A stretch of DNA of 64,000 bases from Mariaggregatimicrobium sp964498785 (GCA_964498785.1 CAZCJL010000002.1:62001-126000); one strand, 5' to 3'; counted from the stretch's first letter, positions 17,911 through 27,024 are shown. The notes: generated by a model not told the origin, from the sequence alone. Numbers and translations are program-made.

Positions 17911-18591
17911 ATGTTGATTGATATCGAAGACATTGAGAAAATTTACACGGTTGGTACAGTCGAAGTCCATGCGTTACGTGGTGTTAATTTGCAGATAGAA
18001 GACAATGAATACATTGCTATTATGGGGCCGTCTGGATCCGGAAAATCTACGTTAATGAATATCCTGGGGTGTCTGGATACGCCGTCTTCTGGTGAGTATC
18101 AGTTTAGCGGAGAAGCGGTTAGCAAAATGAATGATAATCAACTTGCGGAAATCAGGAACCGCGAGATTGGCTTTGTATTTCAGACATTCAATTTGTTGCC
18201 CAGAGCATCTGCTTTACACAACGTAGAATTACCGCTTATTTATAATGGTACTCCATCTTCCAGGCGTAAAAAAATTGCCAGAGAAGCGCTGGAACGGGTT
18301 GGTCTGGCAGATCGAATGGATCATAAACCAAACGAGCTATCCGGTGGACAACGTCAGCGTGTGGCCATTGCCCGGGCCCTGGTAAATAATCCAAAAATTA
18401 TTTTAGCAGACGAACCCACAGGTAATCTTGATACCAGAACGGGTGAAGAAATCATGGAAGTTTTCGAGGATTTACATGAAGGCGGAAATACGATCATTTT
18501 GGTAACGCACGAGGAATATATTGCCGAGCATACCAATAGAATTGTTCGATTGCGTGACGGCAGAATCGAACGAGACGAGGAAATCGCATGA
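17911..18591 (+). CDS. ABC transporter ATP-binding protein, MacB/LolD type
   Basis: 226 residues, a stand-alone nucleotide-binding domain. Walker A GPSGSGKS (39-46), the Q-loop (FVFQTFNLLPRAS), signature LSGGQRQRVAIARAL, Walker B (IILADEPTGNLD) and the switch His (LVTHE) are all intact. The ADEPTGNLD form is typical of the MacB/LolD/FtsE family of ATPases that drive mechanotransmission. It overlaps the next permease gene by 4 bp (ATGA), so they are translationally coupled. Confidence 0.95.
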   Translation: MLIDIEDIEKIYTVGTVEVHALRGVNLQIEDNEYIAIMGPSGSGKSTLMNILGCLDTPSSGEYQFSGEAVSKMNDNQLAEIRNREIGFVFQTFNLLPRASALHNVELPLIYNGTPSSRRKKIAREALERVGLADRMDHKPNELSGGQRQRVAIARALVNNPKIILADEPTGNLDTRTGEEIMEVFEDLHEGGNTIILVTHEEYIAEHTNRIVRLRDGRIERDEEIA

Positions 18592-19814
18592 GAATTTTGG
18601 TTGAATTGTGGGAAGGCGTGAAAATTGCGCTTGTTGCGTTGCGAACGAATAAAATGCGATCGTTCTTAACAACGCTTGGGATCATTATCGGTATTATGAC
18701 GGTTATTTCCATTCATGCAATCATAATCGGATTGAATCAAGCTTTTTATTCATCAATTTCTGCGCTTGGTTCAGATACATTATACATTCAAAAATTTGCC
18801 TGGGCTTCACGAACAGATTGGCTGAAATCTCTGCATCGAAAAGATATTACAATGAAAGAGGCGGAAGCCATTGATAAATTTGCAACACTTGCTACTGCCG
18901 TTGCACCAACAGTAACCACTCAGCGTACTGTTAAATTTAAAAGCGAAAAACTCACTGGAATTCAGGTGATTGGTACAACTGAGGAGTATACAATCACGTC
19001 AAGTGTTTATCCTGAAATAGGGCGGCCCTTATCAAAATTAGACGTCGATCACCGCAGAGCTGTTTGTATTATCGGATATGAAATAGCAGATAAAATATTT
19101 AAAAATGTAAACCCGTTGGGAAGACGTATTACAATCGGGTTTACTAAATTCAGAGTGATTGGTGTGATGGAAAAACAGGGAAGTATGCTTGGTCATAACC
19201 TCGATACTCAGGTTATTATCCCATTTGGACTTTTTCAAAAACTGTATGGCTCCAGACGCTGGGTAACAATTGAAGTGAAAGTGAGCGATCCGGAATTTAT
19301 TGAGGATGCAAAGGACGAGCTTACTGGTATATTAAGAAGGGTGCGCAAAGTACCGCCGGGCGAAGAAAATGATTTCGCGATTAACCAACAGGATGCAATC
19401 GCAGATTTGTATAAAAGTTTAACAACCGCATTATATATCGTTGCTTTTGGAGTGGGCGCCATTTCCCTGATCGTCGGAGGTATCGGAATTATGAATATTA
19501 TGCTTGTTTCTGTAACCGAGCGTACGAGGGAAATCGGAATCCGTAAAGCAATCGGTGCTCGCAATAAAGATGTTTTATGGCAGTTTTTGGTTGAGTCGGT
19601 GATGGTGAGCGCTATCGGTGGCATTATTGGCATCTTGCTGGGTTTTGCGATCGCGAAAACAATTGCTGCTTCAACGTTTTTGTCAGCATCTATTTCAGCA
19701 GTTTCAATAATTATCGGAGTAGGTTTTATTGCTCTGGTGGGAATCGCATTCGGCATTTTCCCGGCTTACAAAGCATCCCGCCTGGATCCGATTATTGCCT
19801 TACGCCATGAATAA
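18588..19814 (+). CDS. MacB-like ABC permease, first of a tandem pair
   Basis: 408 residues with the MacB layout: one N-terminal helix (MRSFLTTLGIIIGIMTVISIHA), a large periplasmic MacB_PCD domain (about 45-270) and three C-terminal FtsX helices with the conserved GGIGIMNIMLVSVTERTREIGIRKAIGA stretch between them. Such permeases do not transport through themselves but pump substrates from the periplasm into TolC. Unlike classical MacB, ATPase and permease are separate genes. The neighbour downstream is a paralogue (see next entry), so the pump is probably a heterodimer. Confidence 0.94.
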   Translation: MRILVELWEGVKIALVALRTNKMRSFLTTLGIIIGIMTVISIHAIIIGLNQAFYSSISALGSDTLYIQKFAWASRTDWLKSLHRKDITMKEAEAIDKFATLATAVAPTVTTQRTVKFKSEKLTGIQVIGTTEEYTITSSVYPEIGRPLSKLDVDHRRAVCIIGYEIADKIFKNVNPLGRRITIGFTKFRVIGVMEKQGSMLGHNLDTQVIIPFGLFQKLYGSRRWVTIEVKVSDPEFIEDAKDELTGILRRVRKVPPGEENDFAINQQDAIADLYKSLTTALYIVAFGVGAISLIVGGIGIMNIMLVSVTERTREIGIRKAIGARNKDVLWQFLVESVMVSAIGGIIGILLGFAIAKTIAASTFLSASISAVSIIIGVGFIALVGIAFGIFPAYKASRLDPIIALRHE

Positions 19815-19837
19815 CGTATTGAATAAAAAGTAGGAAT

Positions 19838-21058
19838 ATGGAATTTAAATCAAGCCTTATCATTGCTATTGACGCGATGCGCAGTAATAAGCTGCGTTCG
19901 ATTTTAACGACATTGGGTATTATCATTGGGGTGACAACGATTATTGGGATGATGTCGATTGTGCAGGGACTGCAAAATTATATGGTCAGTCAATTATCTA
20001 TTTTGGGATCAACTACATTTCAGGTACAGAAATTTCCGGCAGTAAATTTTGGCCATTTGGATGAAAAATACAGAAAACGAAAAGACCTGACATTAGAACA
20101 GGCGAATGCAATTAAAAGAGCGCAGGCAGTCAAGGCAGTCGGCCCTGAAGCCTGGCAATTCAGACAGGTTGTTAAGCATCAAGACAAAAAAACAAATCCT
20201 GACGTATTTATGACAGGCGCCACGCCCGAATTTCAGGCAGCGAACGGGTATTTTGTCGGAGAGGGGCGATTTATTACCTACGAAGATGTCGAATTTAGGC
20301 GAAAGGTGATTGTGTTAGGATTGGATGTCGTGGAAATGTTGTTTCCGCATTCTCTGGCCATCGGTCAGGATGTTCGGGTTGGCGCTCAAAAATTCAGAGT
20401 CATTGGAACTCTTGAAGAGCAGGGAAGTTCATTTGGTCAAAGCAAAGATAATTATATTATTATCCCGATTACAACTTTTTATAAAATTTATGGGGACAAG
20501 AGAAGTCTGAATATCACTGTTCAGGCAAAAAGTGTTGATTTGTTGGAAAACGCTATTGAACAGACAACTGGAATATTGAGAACTGTTCGCAAAGTACCTC
20601 CTGGGGAACCAAATGATTTTGAAATTTTTACCAGTCAATCGCTGGTTGACACATTTAACGACATGTCTAAATACGTAAAGATCGCGGCTATTGGCATTGC
20701 GCTAATTTCGTTGCTTGTCGGAGGAATCGGAATCATGAATATCATGCTGGTTTCAGTAACAGAGCGAACAAAAGAGATCGGAATTCGCAAATCCATTGGC
20801 GCAAAAAAGAAAGATATCCTGTGGCAATTTATTACAGAATCTGTTATATTAGGTAACATTGGCGGACTGATCGGTATTATTTTGGGAATATTTATTGGCA
20901 TATTTGTGGGACTTGCAACACCATTGCCAACTGCAATTCCAATTTGGGCCATTTTTCTGGGAATCGGTTTTTGTTCGGCGGTCGGATTATTTTTCGGCAT
21001 TTATCCGGCGGCAAAAGCTGCCAGATTAGACCCGATAGAGGCGCTTCGCTATGAATAA
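19838..21058 (+). CDS. MacB-like ABC permease, second of a tandem pair
   Basis: 406 residues with the same layout as the preceding gene: N-terminal helix (LRSILTTLGIIIGVTTIIG), periplasmic domain and three C-terminal helices with GGIGIMNIMLVSVTERTKEIGIRKSIGA. The two genes share long identical stretches at both ends (for example VRKVPPGE) but differ widely in the periplasmic domain, as expected for an old tandem duplication with divided roles. The spacing is 23 nt. The operon thus encodes YIP1, TolC, adaptor, ATPase and two permeases. The substrate (macrolide, lipopeptide, lipid or other) cannot be read from the sequence. Confidence 0.94.
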   Translation: MEFKSSLIIAIDAMRSNKLRSILTTLGIIIGVTTIIGMMSIVQGLQNYMVSQLSILGSTTFQVQKFPAVNFGHLDEKYRKRKDLTLEQANAIKRAQAVKAVGPEAWQFRQVVKHQDKKTNPDVFMTGATPEFQAANGYFVGEGRFITYEDVEFRRKVIVLGLDVVEMLFPHSLAIGQDVRVGAQKFRVIGTLEEQGSSFGQSKDNYIIIPITTFYKIYGDKRSLNITVQAKSVDLLENAIEQTTGILRTVRKVPPGEPNDFEIFTSQSLVDTFNDMSKYVKIAAIGIALISLLVGGIGIMNIMLVSVTERTKEIGIRKSIGAKKKDILWQFITESVILGNIGGLIGIILGIFIGIFVGLATPLPTAIPIWAIFLGIGFCSAVGLFFGIYPAAKAARLDPIEALRYE

Positions 21059-21108
21059 TATAGTTCAACAAAATGAAAAACATCCTAAAGAGCAGGAGGT
21101 TATAAAGA

Positions 21109-21447
21109 ATGAATATCTCATTAAAAAAGGTTAATGATGTTCTCGTCGTTGCAATGGAAGGCGAGATTATGGGTGGAACAGATGCTGAAAGTTTTAAAAA
21201 TACAATCTATAAATCAATAGAAGATGATGTGACCAATATTGTTGTTGATCTAAAGAACGCAACGTGGATGAACAGCTCCGGATTGGGAATGTTGATCACA
21301 GGCTTAACCACAGCTCGAAGTAGCGGCGGTGATTTATTTCTTGCACAATTATCAGAACGGATTCGGAGACCACTGGAAGTGACAAAATTAGATTCGGTTT
21401 TTTCAATTTATGATACAGTAGATGAAGCAATCGCTGGATTTAAATAA
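21109..21447 (+). CDS. STAS-domain anti-sigma factor antagonist-like protein
   Basis: 112 residues covering one STAS domain. The hallmark loop WMNSSGLGML contains the serine that is phosphorylated by anti-sigma kinases in SpoIIAA/RsbV-type partner switching. AGCAGGAGG gives a strong ribosome site. No anti-sigma kinase or PP2C phosphatase is encoded in the window, so its partners lie elsewhere. It follows the efflux operon by 50 nt and may be part of its transcript. Confidence 0.9.
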   Translation: MNISLKKVNDVLVVAMEGEIMGGTDAESFKNTIYKSIEDDVTNIVVDLKNATWMNSSGLGMLITGLTTARSSGGDLFLAQLSERIRRPLEVTKLDSVFSIYDTVDEAIAGFK

Positions 21448-21485
21448 ATATTAACCAGGTAATTGCGTATTTTAGGAGAAGGAAT

Positions 21486-22055
21486 ATGACGCAATATACA
21501 CGTGAACAAATCGTTGAAAAAGTGAAACAAAAAATCTCTCTTGAAGGTGTGGATTTAGCTGGTATTGACTTATCTTATGAAAATCTAAAAGGTGCAAATT
21601 TCGCTGGCGCCAATTTAGTTGAAGCGCATTTACAAAACACAAACCTTGAAGGAGCTAACTTCCGCGGAGCCAACCTTGAACGGGCATTTCTCTTTGGTGC
21701 AAACCTTACGAATATAATATTTGATAACGCTAATTTAAAGGATGCGAACTTGCAGGATACAAATTTAGAAAATTCCAGCTTTGTGAATGCAGATATGGAA
21801 CATATTAAGCTGTTTGGTTCACAAATGGAAAATTCAAACTTTGAAAACGCGAACCTGAAAATAGCGCGTATGAAACGAGCGTCACTCAAAAAAGCGAATT
21901 TTAAAGGAGCGAATCTGAGCGGAGCGCATTTGGAACGGTCAGACCTTACAAATGCTAATTTTGCAAACGCTGATCTAACGGATTCTCATTTAAAAAGCGC
22001 GAAGACAAATAATGCAAATTTTGAAGGCGCAAAAACCGAAGGTATGCAACAATAG
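21486..22055 (+). CDS. Pentapeptide-repeat protein
   Basis: 189 residues. From about residue 20 to the end it is an almost uninterrupted series of A(N/D)L/F-x-x pentapeptides (GANFAGANL, EGANFRGANLERAFL, KANFKGANLSGAHL), which fold into a right-handed quadrilateral beta-helix. There is no signal peptide or membrane segment, so it is probably cytoplasmic. Some members mimic DNA and protect gyrase (Qnr, MfpA), but nothing here supports that role specifically. The gene lies 38 nt after the STAS gene and is followed by a strong terminator. Confidence 0.93.
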   Translation: MTQYTREQIVEKVKQKISLEGVDLAGIDLSYENLKGANFAGANLVEAHLQNTNLEGANFRGANLERAFLFGANLTNIIFDNANLKDANLQDTNLENSSFVNADMEHIKLFGSQMENSNFENANLKIARMKRASLKKANFKGANLSGAHLERSDLTNANFANADLTDSHLKSAKTNNANFEGAKTEGMQQ

Positions 22056-22110
22056 AAAATTATTAGAAAATTGCCTGTCAAATAATGTTTAGCACGATTT
22101 TTGTTGAAAC

Positions 22111-22140
22111 ATATCATATTTTTAATATGATATTTTTTTT
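22111..22140 (+). terminator. Intrinsic terminator after the pentapeptide-repeat gene
   Basis: ATATCATATT (22111-22120) and AATATGATAT (22124-22133) form a perfect 10-bp stem with a 3-nt loop, running into eight Ts. It ends just 11 nt before the next start codon. Confidence 0.75.
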
Positions 22141-22151
22141 GAGGCTCGTTT

Positions 22152-23741
22152 GTGAATAGAAAAGAAATATGTGCTGCATTACTTACGGCTGTGGTAACAA
22201 TTTATTTTTCCGCTTGTTCGTGTTGTTTCTCTCAAAATATAGCTCATCCGGTTTCTTCAAAAAATTCAATCAATAAAATGCACTATGCAACAGTTGAAGT
22301 ATTGGTTGTTTTTTACATAAATACTGTTGCGTCCCAAATATCCCCGGACGAAATCAACCGGATGAAAAACGGAATCCATCTTGCCAGGGAGTTCTTTTGG
22401 CGAAATTCAGGCGCAAAATTAAATTTGACGATCAGCTATCTTGAAATCCGGGATTTTAAATCCAACTTATTTTTCCAGCATGATGGATCATTCGTGCCAG
22501 AATATGTTCAACAGGACATCCGACAAACCGACATTGAGGTGGATCGGTATGGCATAATTGTGATAATTTATCCGCCGCCAACAGGAACTGGTAATTATAG
22601 CGAAATGCAGGTTATTCAGGAATCTGCTTATGCCTTTATCCGTTATCCGTTTCCAAAAGATGGGACCTATCCGGTATCCGGCAAATCAGTTGATCATTTT
22701 AGTGTATGGCCGTTTGTTCATGAACTGCAACGAAGTCTTAGACACGTTTATTCTGAGAAATGTGGCGCCTCTGCAATGTGGGATGGGGACGCACCAGTGG
22801 ATTATGCCAAAAAGTCAGGCGAAAAATTCAGCTATCAGGCTGAGATACTCCGTGCTTTCAATGATTATTTGCACATAAGTGAACCCTGGGGATATGTATC
22901 CGAAGCAGTTGATCGTGATTATGATCAATTTCCGGATAATGATCCCGATGTGCCCATGGATGAAAATCGGTTTGGAAGTAATTCGTCCAGCGCTGATACC
23001 GACGATGACGGGCTCACTGATTTACAGGAGTACATGGCCAGTATTTATCAGGGAAGTAATCCCCTGAATCCGGATTCTGATTTCGATGAAAAAAATGACG
23101 GCCAGGATGAATACCCTCTGAATTATCTTTTTCCTGGTGTTAATAAATTAATACCGGATTTTAGGGGAGAACTTGATTCCCAATATCTTGTGACAGATAA
23201 AATGGATTTCTCTTCTTTTTATTTTTCGGGCGGAGATTCATTAACCGCCAAATTTTATATGAGTTGGGATGAGCGCTATCTCTATATATCAACCATTCTT
23301 GATGCGCCGGCTGCTCTTCACCTTGATCTTGATTTGAATAATGATGGCTGGTGGAATGGCCGGGATAACTATCGTATCGTTGCAGATCCATTTTCCGCTC
23401 GATTGACAGAAATTCGAATAAAAGATGCCACAGCAAGAGCGCGAAAGTTGAGCTTACGTTCAGGACTAAGTGATAATGAAATATGGGATGATGAACCTGA
23501 GTATATCTCCCAATTTGGGCGATTGATTGATGAACGCGATGTAAAATTTTCAACCAAAACACAAGAAATGAAATACATGATTAAAATCGCAATTCCGGCG
23601 AACAAGTATGTTGCTTTTAAACCGGAACCGGAACGAAAAATTAGCCTTCGAGCATATTTCACTCAAATTGGCGTCGATAATGGAATGTGGGCTACCATTT
23701 ACGAGCACTATTCCTTTTTTGAATGCATTTTAATAAGATAA
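22152..23741 (+). CDS. Secreted protein with a degenerate zincin motif, Ca-binding repeats and a CBM9-like domain
   Basis: 529 residues from a GTG start with GAGG 7 nt upstream. A signal sequence, perhaps a lipoprotein signal (IYFSACSCC), opens the protein. Residues ~45-200 resemble metallopeptidases: the fold leads to PFVHELQRSLRHVY, where a HExxH would be expected, but Arg194 replaces the second His. Residues ~250-320 hold thrombospondin type 3-like calcium loops (SSSADTDDDGLTDLQEY, NPDSDFDEKNDG). Residues ~325-470 look like a CBM9/DOMON-type beta-sandwich (MSWDERYLYIS, DLDLNNDGWWNGRDN). The protein is probably exported and non-proteolytic. No T9SS sorting domain was seen. Exact family unknown. 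Confidence 0.72.
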   Translation: MNRKEICAALLTAVVTIYFSACSCCFSQNIAHPVSSKNSINKMHYATVEVLVVFYINTVASQISPDEINRMKNGIHLAREFFWRNSGAKLNLTISYLEIRDFKSNLFFQHDGSFVPEYVQQDIRQTDIEVDRYGIIVIIYPPPTGTGNYSEMQVIQESAYAFIRYPFPKDGTYPVSGKSVDHFSVWPFVHELQRSLRHVYSEKCGASAMWDGDAPVDYAKKSGEKFSYQAEILRAFNDYLHISEPWGYVSEAVDRDYDQFPDNDPDVPMDENRFGSNSSSADTDDDGLTDLQEYMASIYQGSNPLNPDSDFDEKNDGQDEYPLNYLFPGVNKLIPDFRGELDSQYLVTDKMDFSSFYFSGGDSLTAKFYMSWDERYLYISTILDAPAALHLDLDLNNDGWWNGRDNYRIVADPFSARLTEIRIKDATARARKLSLRSGLSDNEIWDDEPEYISQFGRLIDERDVKFSTKTQEMKYMIKIAIPANKYVAFKPEPERKISLRAYFTQIGVDNGMWATIYEHYSFFECILIR

Positions 23742-23880
23742 CTGTTCGGTGATTCTGCAAAGTAAGTTTAAAAAAATCTGCGACATGGGTAGTAAATATG
23801 CACAGACGGGTTTCTGGGATCAGGCGGCTGTTATTGGCTGTATAAAATAGATGAAACCACTTCCGCAATTTTTAACTGTT

Positions 23881-23909
23881 TTGCAAATATATGACCTTGC
23901 ATGTATAAA
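23881..23909 (+). promoter_or_regulatory. Putative sigma70 promoter of the GGT-like gene
   Basis: TTGCAA, a 17-bp spacer and TATAAA, about 40 nt before the start codon. Confidence 0.45.
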
Positions 23910-23949
23910 TGCTTAAAGTAAAAAATCAGGATTAATTGAGATTTGAATT

Positions 23950-25611
23950 ATGAGAGCTTTGCTGATATTATTTATTGCAGTTATAATGTTGTTTTCTAAT
24001 ACAACAACAAAGGGGGATGATTCTGATACAAAACAGGAGATGGTGACAACTGCTCATTATCTTGCAACTAAAGCTGGTTTTGATATTCTGGAAAAAGGCG
24101 GAAACGCAGTCGATGCTGCAATCGCAGCGATGTTTACACTTCCAATTGTGGAACCCTGGGCCTCGGGTTTAGGGGGCGGTGGATTTGCAGTGGTGAAAAT
24201 GAAAGCTGGTTCAGAGCCTCTAATTATTGATTATCGCGAGCAAGCGCCAAGAGGAGCAAATCCAGCGTTGTTATATCGAGATTCTGAATCGTTTCGATAT
24301 TATGCTTACACCGGGTATCGATCAATTTGTGTTCCGGGAGTGGTTGCCGGGGCAGAATTTTTATTGAATAAATATGGTTCGCTAAGTTTGGAGCACGTTT
24401 TACAACCAGTTATTGAAATCGCCAGACAGGGATTTCCCATATCTTATAAATTTTACAAGAAAATAACAGAGTATTATGATCTTATTGATGTGAACCGGAC
24501 CACGTCTTCCATATATTATCCGAATTACCTGCCGATTGGCGAAGGGGAAATGCTGATGCGGGAGGATCTGGCAAAACTATATGAAAAAATTATTGAAAAA
24601 GGATTATCAGATTTTTATCAAGGTGAGATCGCGAATAATATTGTAGAAGATATCCGTCTAAATAGCGGATTGTTAACGATAAAAGATCTGAATTTGTATA
24701 GCCCGAAAATACGAAAGCCAGTCAGGGGAAACTACAATGGATACGAAATAGTGACGGTTCCACCGCCAAGTTATGGAGGGGCGGCGCTAATCGAATTGTT
24801 GCAAATACTCCAGGGATATAACCTAAAAAAAATGGGCTTTAATAGCGGAGAATATATTCATGTTTTCATCGAGGCGCTAAAACATGTGATAAAAGACAGG
24901 GAAACGTATGCCGGTGACCCGGATTTTGGCTCGATCCGCTATGATAACTATATTACAGACCAATACGCACAAAATATTCGCTCCAAAATTGATACACTAA
25001 GTGCCGCTAATTTTCCTATTGTGACAGTCGCGTCAAAATATGAAAGTGAAAATGCCTCTCATGTCTCGATTGTTGATAGAAATGGTAACTGTGTCGCTTT
25101 TACAAATACGATCAATTTTTACTTTGGATCCGGTGTATCCCACCCTGCTTATGGAATTTTATATAATAACGGATTATTCTATTTTTCACAGGATTCTTTA
25201 AATAAAAATGCTGTTGAACCTGGCAAACGTTCTGCTAGTAGTACAGCGCCGACAATCGTTCTTCGCGGAGATAAACCGGTTCTTGTATTAGGCACGTCTG
25301 GTGGTGCACGGCTTCTCTCAACGTTTGCGAATATTATTATCGGGGTGATGGATTTTAATATGTCCATCGACGAAGCGATTGATGCACCAAGATTTTTTTA
25401 TGAAGACGGAAAAATACAAATGGAAACCAGAATTGAATCAGTTACTATTGAATATTTGAAACAACTGGGGCATAAAGTAAATCTGAAAACAGATTATAGC
25501 GCTTATTTTGGGATTGCCCAGGGAATCCAAATTAATAATGTGAGCGGGCAATTGATCGGCGCCGCAGACATGCGGGGAGAAGGTAACAAGTACATAAACA
25601 ATATAAATTAG
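23950..25611 (+). CDS. Gamma-glutamyltransferase homologue lacking the nucleophilic threonine
   Basis: 553 residues, the usual length for GGT proenzymes, with a signal peptide (MRALLILFIAVIMLF). Family landmarks are retained: EKGGNAVDAAIAA, SGLGGGGFAV, DYREQAP with the substrate Arg (R96), the SS pair (GKRSASSTAP) and GTSGGARL. GGT cleaves itself before a Thr in the TTH motif and uses that Thr to attack glutathione. Here the motif is NASHVSIVD: Ala369 and Ser370 replace the two Thr (codons GCC TCT). The glutamate-binding NNQMDDF segment reads NNGLFYF. Adjacent Ser370 might conceivably serve, but the loss of binding residues argues for a non-GGT function. The gene ends by overlapping the convergent transposase gene by 4 bp. 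Confidence 0.9.
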   Translation: MRALLILFIAVIMLFSNTTTKGDDSDTKQEMVTTAHYLATKAGFDILEKGGNAVDAAIAAMFTLPIVEPWASGLGGGGFAVVKMKAGSEPLIIDYREQAPRGANPALLYRDSESFRYYAYTGYRSICVPGVVAGAEFLLNKYGSLSLEHVLQPVIEIARQGFPISYKFYKKITEYYDLIDVNRTTSSIYYPNYLPIGEGEMLMREDLAKLYEKIIEKGLSDFYQGEIANNIVEDIRLNSGLLTIKDLNLYSPKIRKPVRGNYNGYEIVTVPPPSYGGAALIELLQILQGYNLKKMGFNSGEYIHVFIEALKHVIKDRETYAGDPDFGSIRYDNYITDQYAQNIRSKIDTLSAANFPIVTVASKYESENASHVSIVDRNGNCVAFTNTINFYFGSGVSHPAYGILYNNGLFYFSQDSLNKNAVEPGKRSASSTAPTIVLRGDKPVLVLGTSGGARLLSTFANIIIGVMDFNMSIDEAIDAPRFFYEDGKIQMETRIESVTIEYLKQLGHKVNLKTDYSAYFGIAQGIQINNVSGQLIGAADMRGEGNKYINNIN

Positions 25612-26045
25612 CGCTGCTCTATTTTATATGCATTGAGAAACGCCACAAGCTCATCCTGATAAGATCGTTTGCGATGATATTCATTTTGATTGACAAAATA
25701 TTTTTCAACTTCGTCAACACCAGATTGGGACACAGAAAACGCAGCATATCCGTTTTCCCAGGAAAAACGCATTGTTAGAAGCCGATTTTCATTAATCCAG
25801 CTTGCCGTCCTGCCTTTAAGTAGTTTTGCTAATTCATCAATCGTATACTCAAAGGGTAAATCTATAAGAACATGGACATGGTTTGAATAGACAAAATTGG
25901 CTGTGATGAAAATTTCTTTAAGTGAAGAATATTCAATCAGATAATCTGATACTTTTTGCCGAACATCTGGTTCAAGATTCTTCTGCAAATCAAGAGTCGC
26001 CCACATTAAATGAAGCCAGCATCGGCTGTATATCTGTTGAGACAT
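25608..26045 (-). CDS. REP-associated/IS200-like Y1 transposase
   Basis: 145 residues, full length for this family. The HUH metal-binding motif is present (SNHVHVLIDLP) and the C-terminal catalytic-Tyr helix has the family look (EKYFVNQNEYHRK). Such enzymes nick and join single-stranded DNA at hairpins; the REP-associated branch (RAYT) is usually a single-copy gene that acts on dispersed REP palindromes rather than its own ends. No flanking subterminal hairpins or target duplication are visible, and the 3' end overlaps the convergent GGT-like gene, so it is not a typical intact insertion sequence. GGGAGAG precedes the start. The palindromic elements elsewhere in the window could be substrates, which is untested. 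Confidence 0.88.
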   Translation of the reverse strand: MSQQIYSRCWLHLMWATLDLQKNLEPDVRQKVSDYLIEYSSLKEIFITANFVYSNHVHVLIDLPFEYTIDELAKLLKGRTASWINENRLLTMRFSWENGYAAFSVSQSGVDEVEKYFVNQNEYHRKRSYQDELVAFLNAYKIEQR

Positions 26046-26119
26046 ATCGTCTCTCCCAATTGTTTTTTCATTAACTTTTCATAAGCAAAATTAAGTCAAA
26101 ATATTTCATGCCCTTTATC

Positions 26120-27022
26120 TCAGGTGTTTGTTAAAACCCGTTCGTTCGCCATTTTTTCTAATTCTTCAATTGTTAACGGCGCGCTGCCTTCCAATCGATT
26201 ATTTATAAGCAAATACGCGTATTTCTTATTTTTAATTGCTCGTTCGATCAATTTCATGAGGCCTTCCCGAACAGCAGGTTGTCGCTCCACGATTTTATCA
26301 AACGGATTGAATTTTTTAACCGACTCATTGTACGCCATTCCTGTTGGAGTCAACATGCGGGCAATGATGAAATCAGCCGTTATAGAATCAAATTCCAATT
26401 GTTTGCCAACTGGTGGCATATAAGACCATTGGTTGAAAACATGCGCCACTTTATGTTTCCGCAGAACATCAAAATATCGCGGCACAAGAAAATTTTTATT
26501 TCGAATTTCAACACTGTATTGAAAATCAGCAGGCAATTTAGTGAAGAATTCATCCAGCTTTTTTGTAAATTCACTTACCGTCAGATCGGTTTTTTTGATA
26601 TACGAGAATTCGAAAATAAATGGACCGGTATGATCCATAAACACATTCTGGTATGGTTTAAGAACCGTGTTGATGAATATTTTTTCATTTAAAAAATTCG
26701 GATTTAATTTTTCTGCCATCTCATGATGATAATGTTTTTTGGGATAACGGTAAATTGTGATTTCTTCCCAAACTTTGCTGCACGTTTTAAAATGTACCGG
26801 AAGCTGTTTTGAATAATGTTCAAGTAATGACTCTGAGGGAGGCTGATAAAAAAACAGATCCATTCCCACGGTTGAAAAACGTCTGTCTGCGGCATACTCC
26901 GCAAGGCAGTCTTTCTTGAAACGATGTTCAGGATATTCTTTGAAATAAACGATATCTTTCCACCCCTCATACGCCCATGATGATGTACCAAACATAACAT
27001 ATTTTTTATATTCTTTTAACAT
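26120..27022 (-). CDS. DUF72 (YecE-like) protein
   Basis: 300 residues with the features of DUF72, a TIM-barrel family of unknown function: N-terminal FGTSSWAYEGWKD, the FYQPPSESLLEHY segment, and PFIFEFSYI and VEIRNKNFL strands in the middle. It is slightly longer than the usual ~240-270 residues. It starts 2 nt after the alpha/beta hydrolase gene, so the two are almost certainly co-transcribed. Biochemical function unknown. Confidence 0.9.
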   Translation of the reverse strand: MLKEYKKYVMFGTSSWAYEGWKDIVYFKEYPEHRFKKDCLAEYAADRRFSTVGMDLFFYQPPSESLLEHYSKQLPVHFKTCSKVWEEITIYRYPKKHYHHEMAEKLNPNFLNEKIFINTVLKPYQNVFMDHTGPFIFEFSYIKKTDLTVSEFTKKLDEFFTKLPADFQYSVEIRNKNFLVPRYFDVLRKHKVAHVFNQWSYMPPVGKQLEFDSITADFIIARMLTPTGMAYNESVKKFNPFDKIVERQPAVREGLMKLIERAIKNKKYAYLLINNRLEGSAPLTIEELEKMANERVLTNT

Positions 27023-27024
27023 AA

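Noticed and set aside
25600..26120. Complete IS200/IS605 insertion sequence around the Y1 transposase
   Set aside because: No subterminal hairpins or partner tnpB seen, and the gene overlaps the GGT-like gene end, so it is called as a REP-type gene only.
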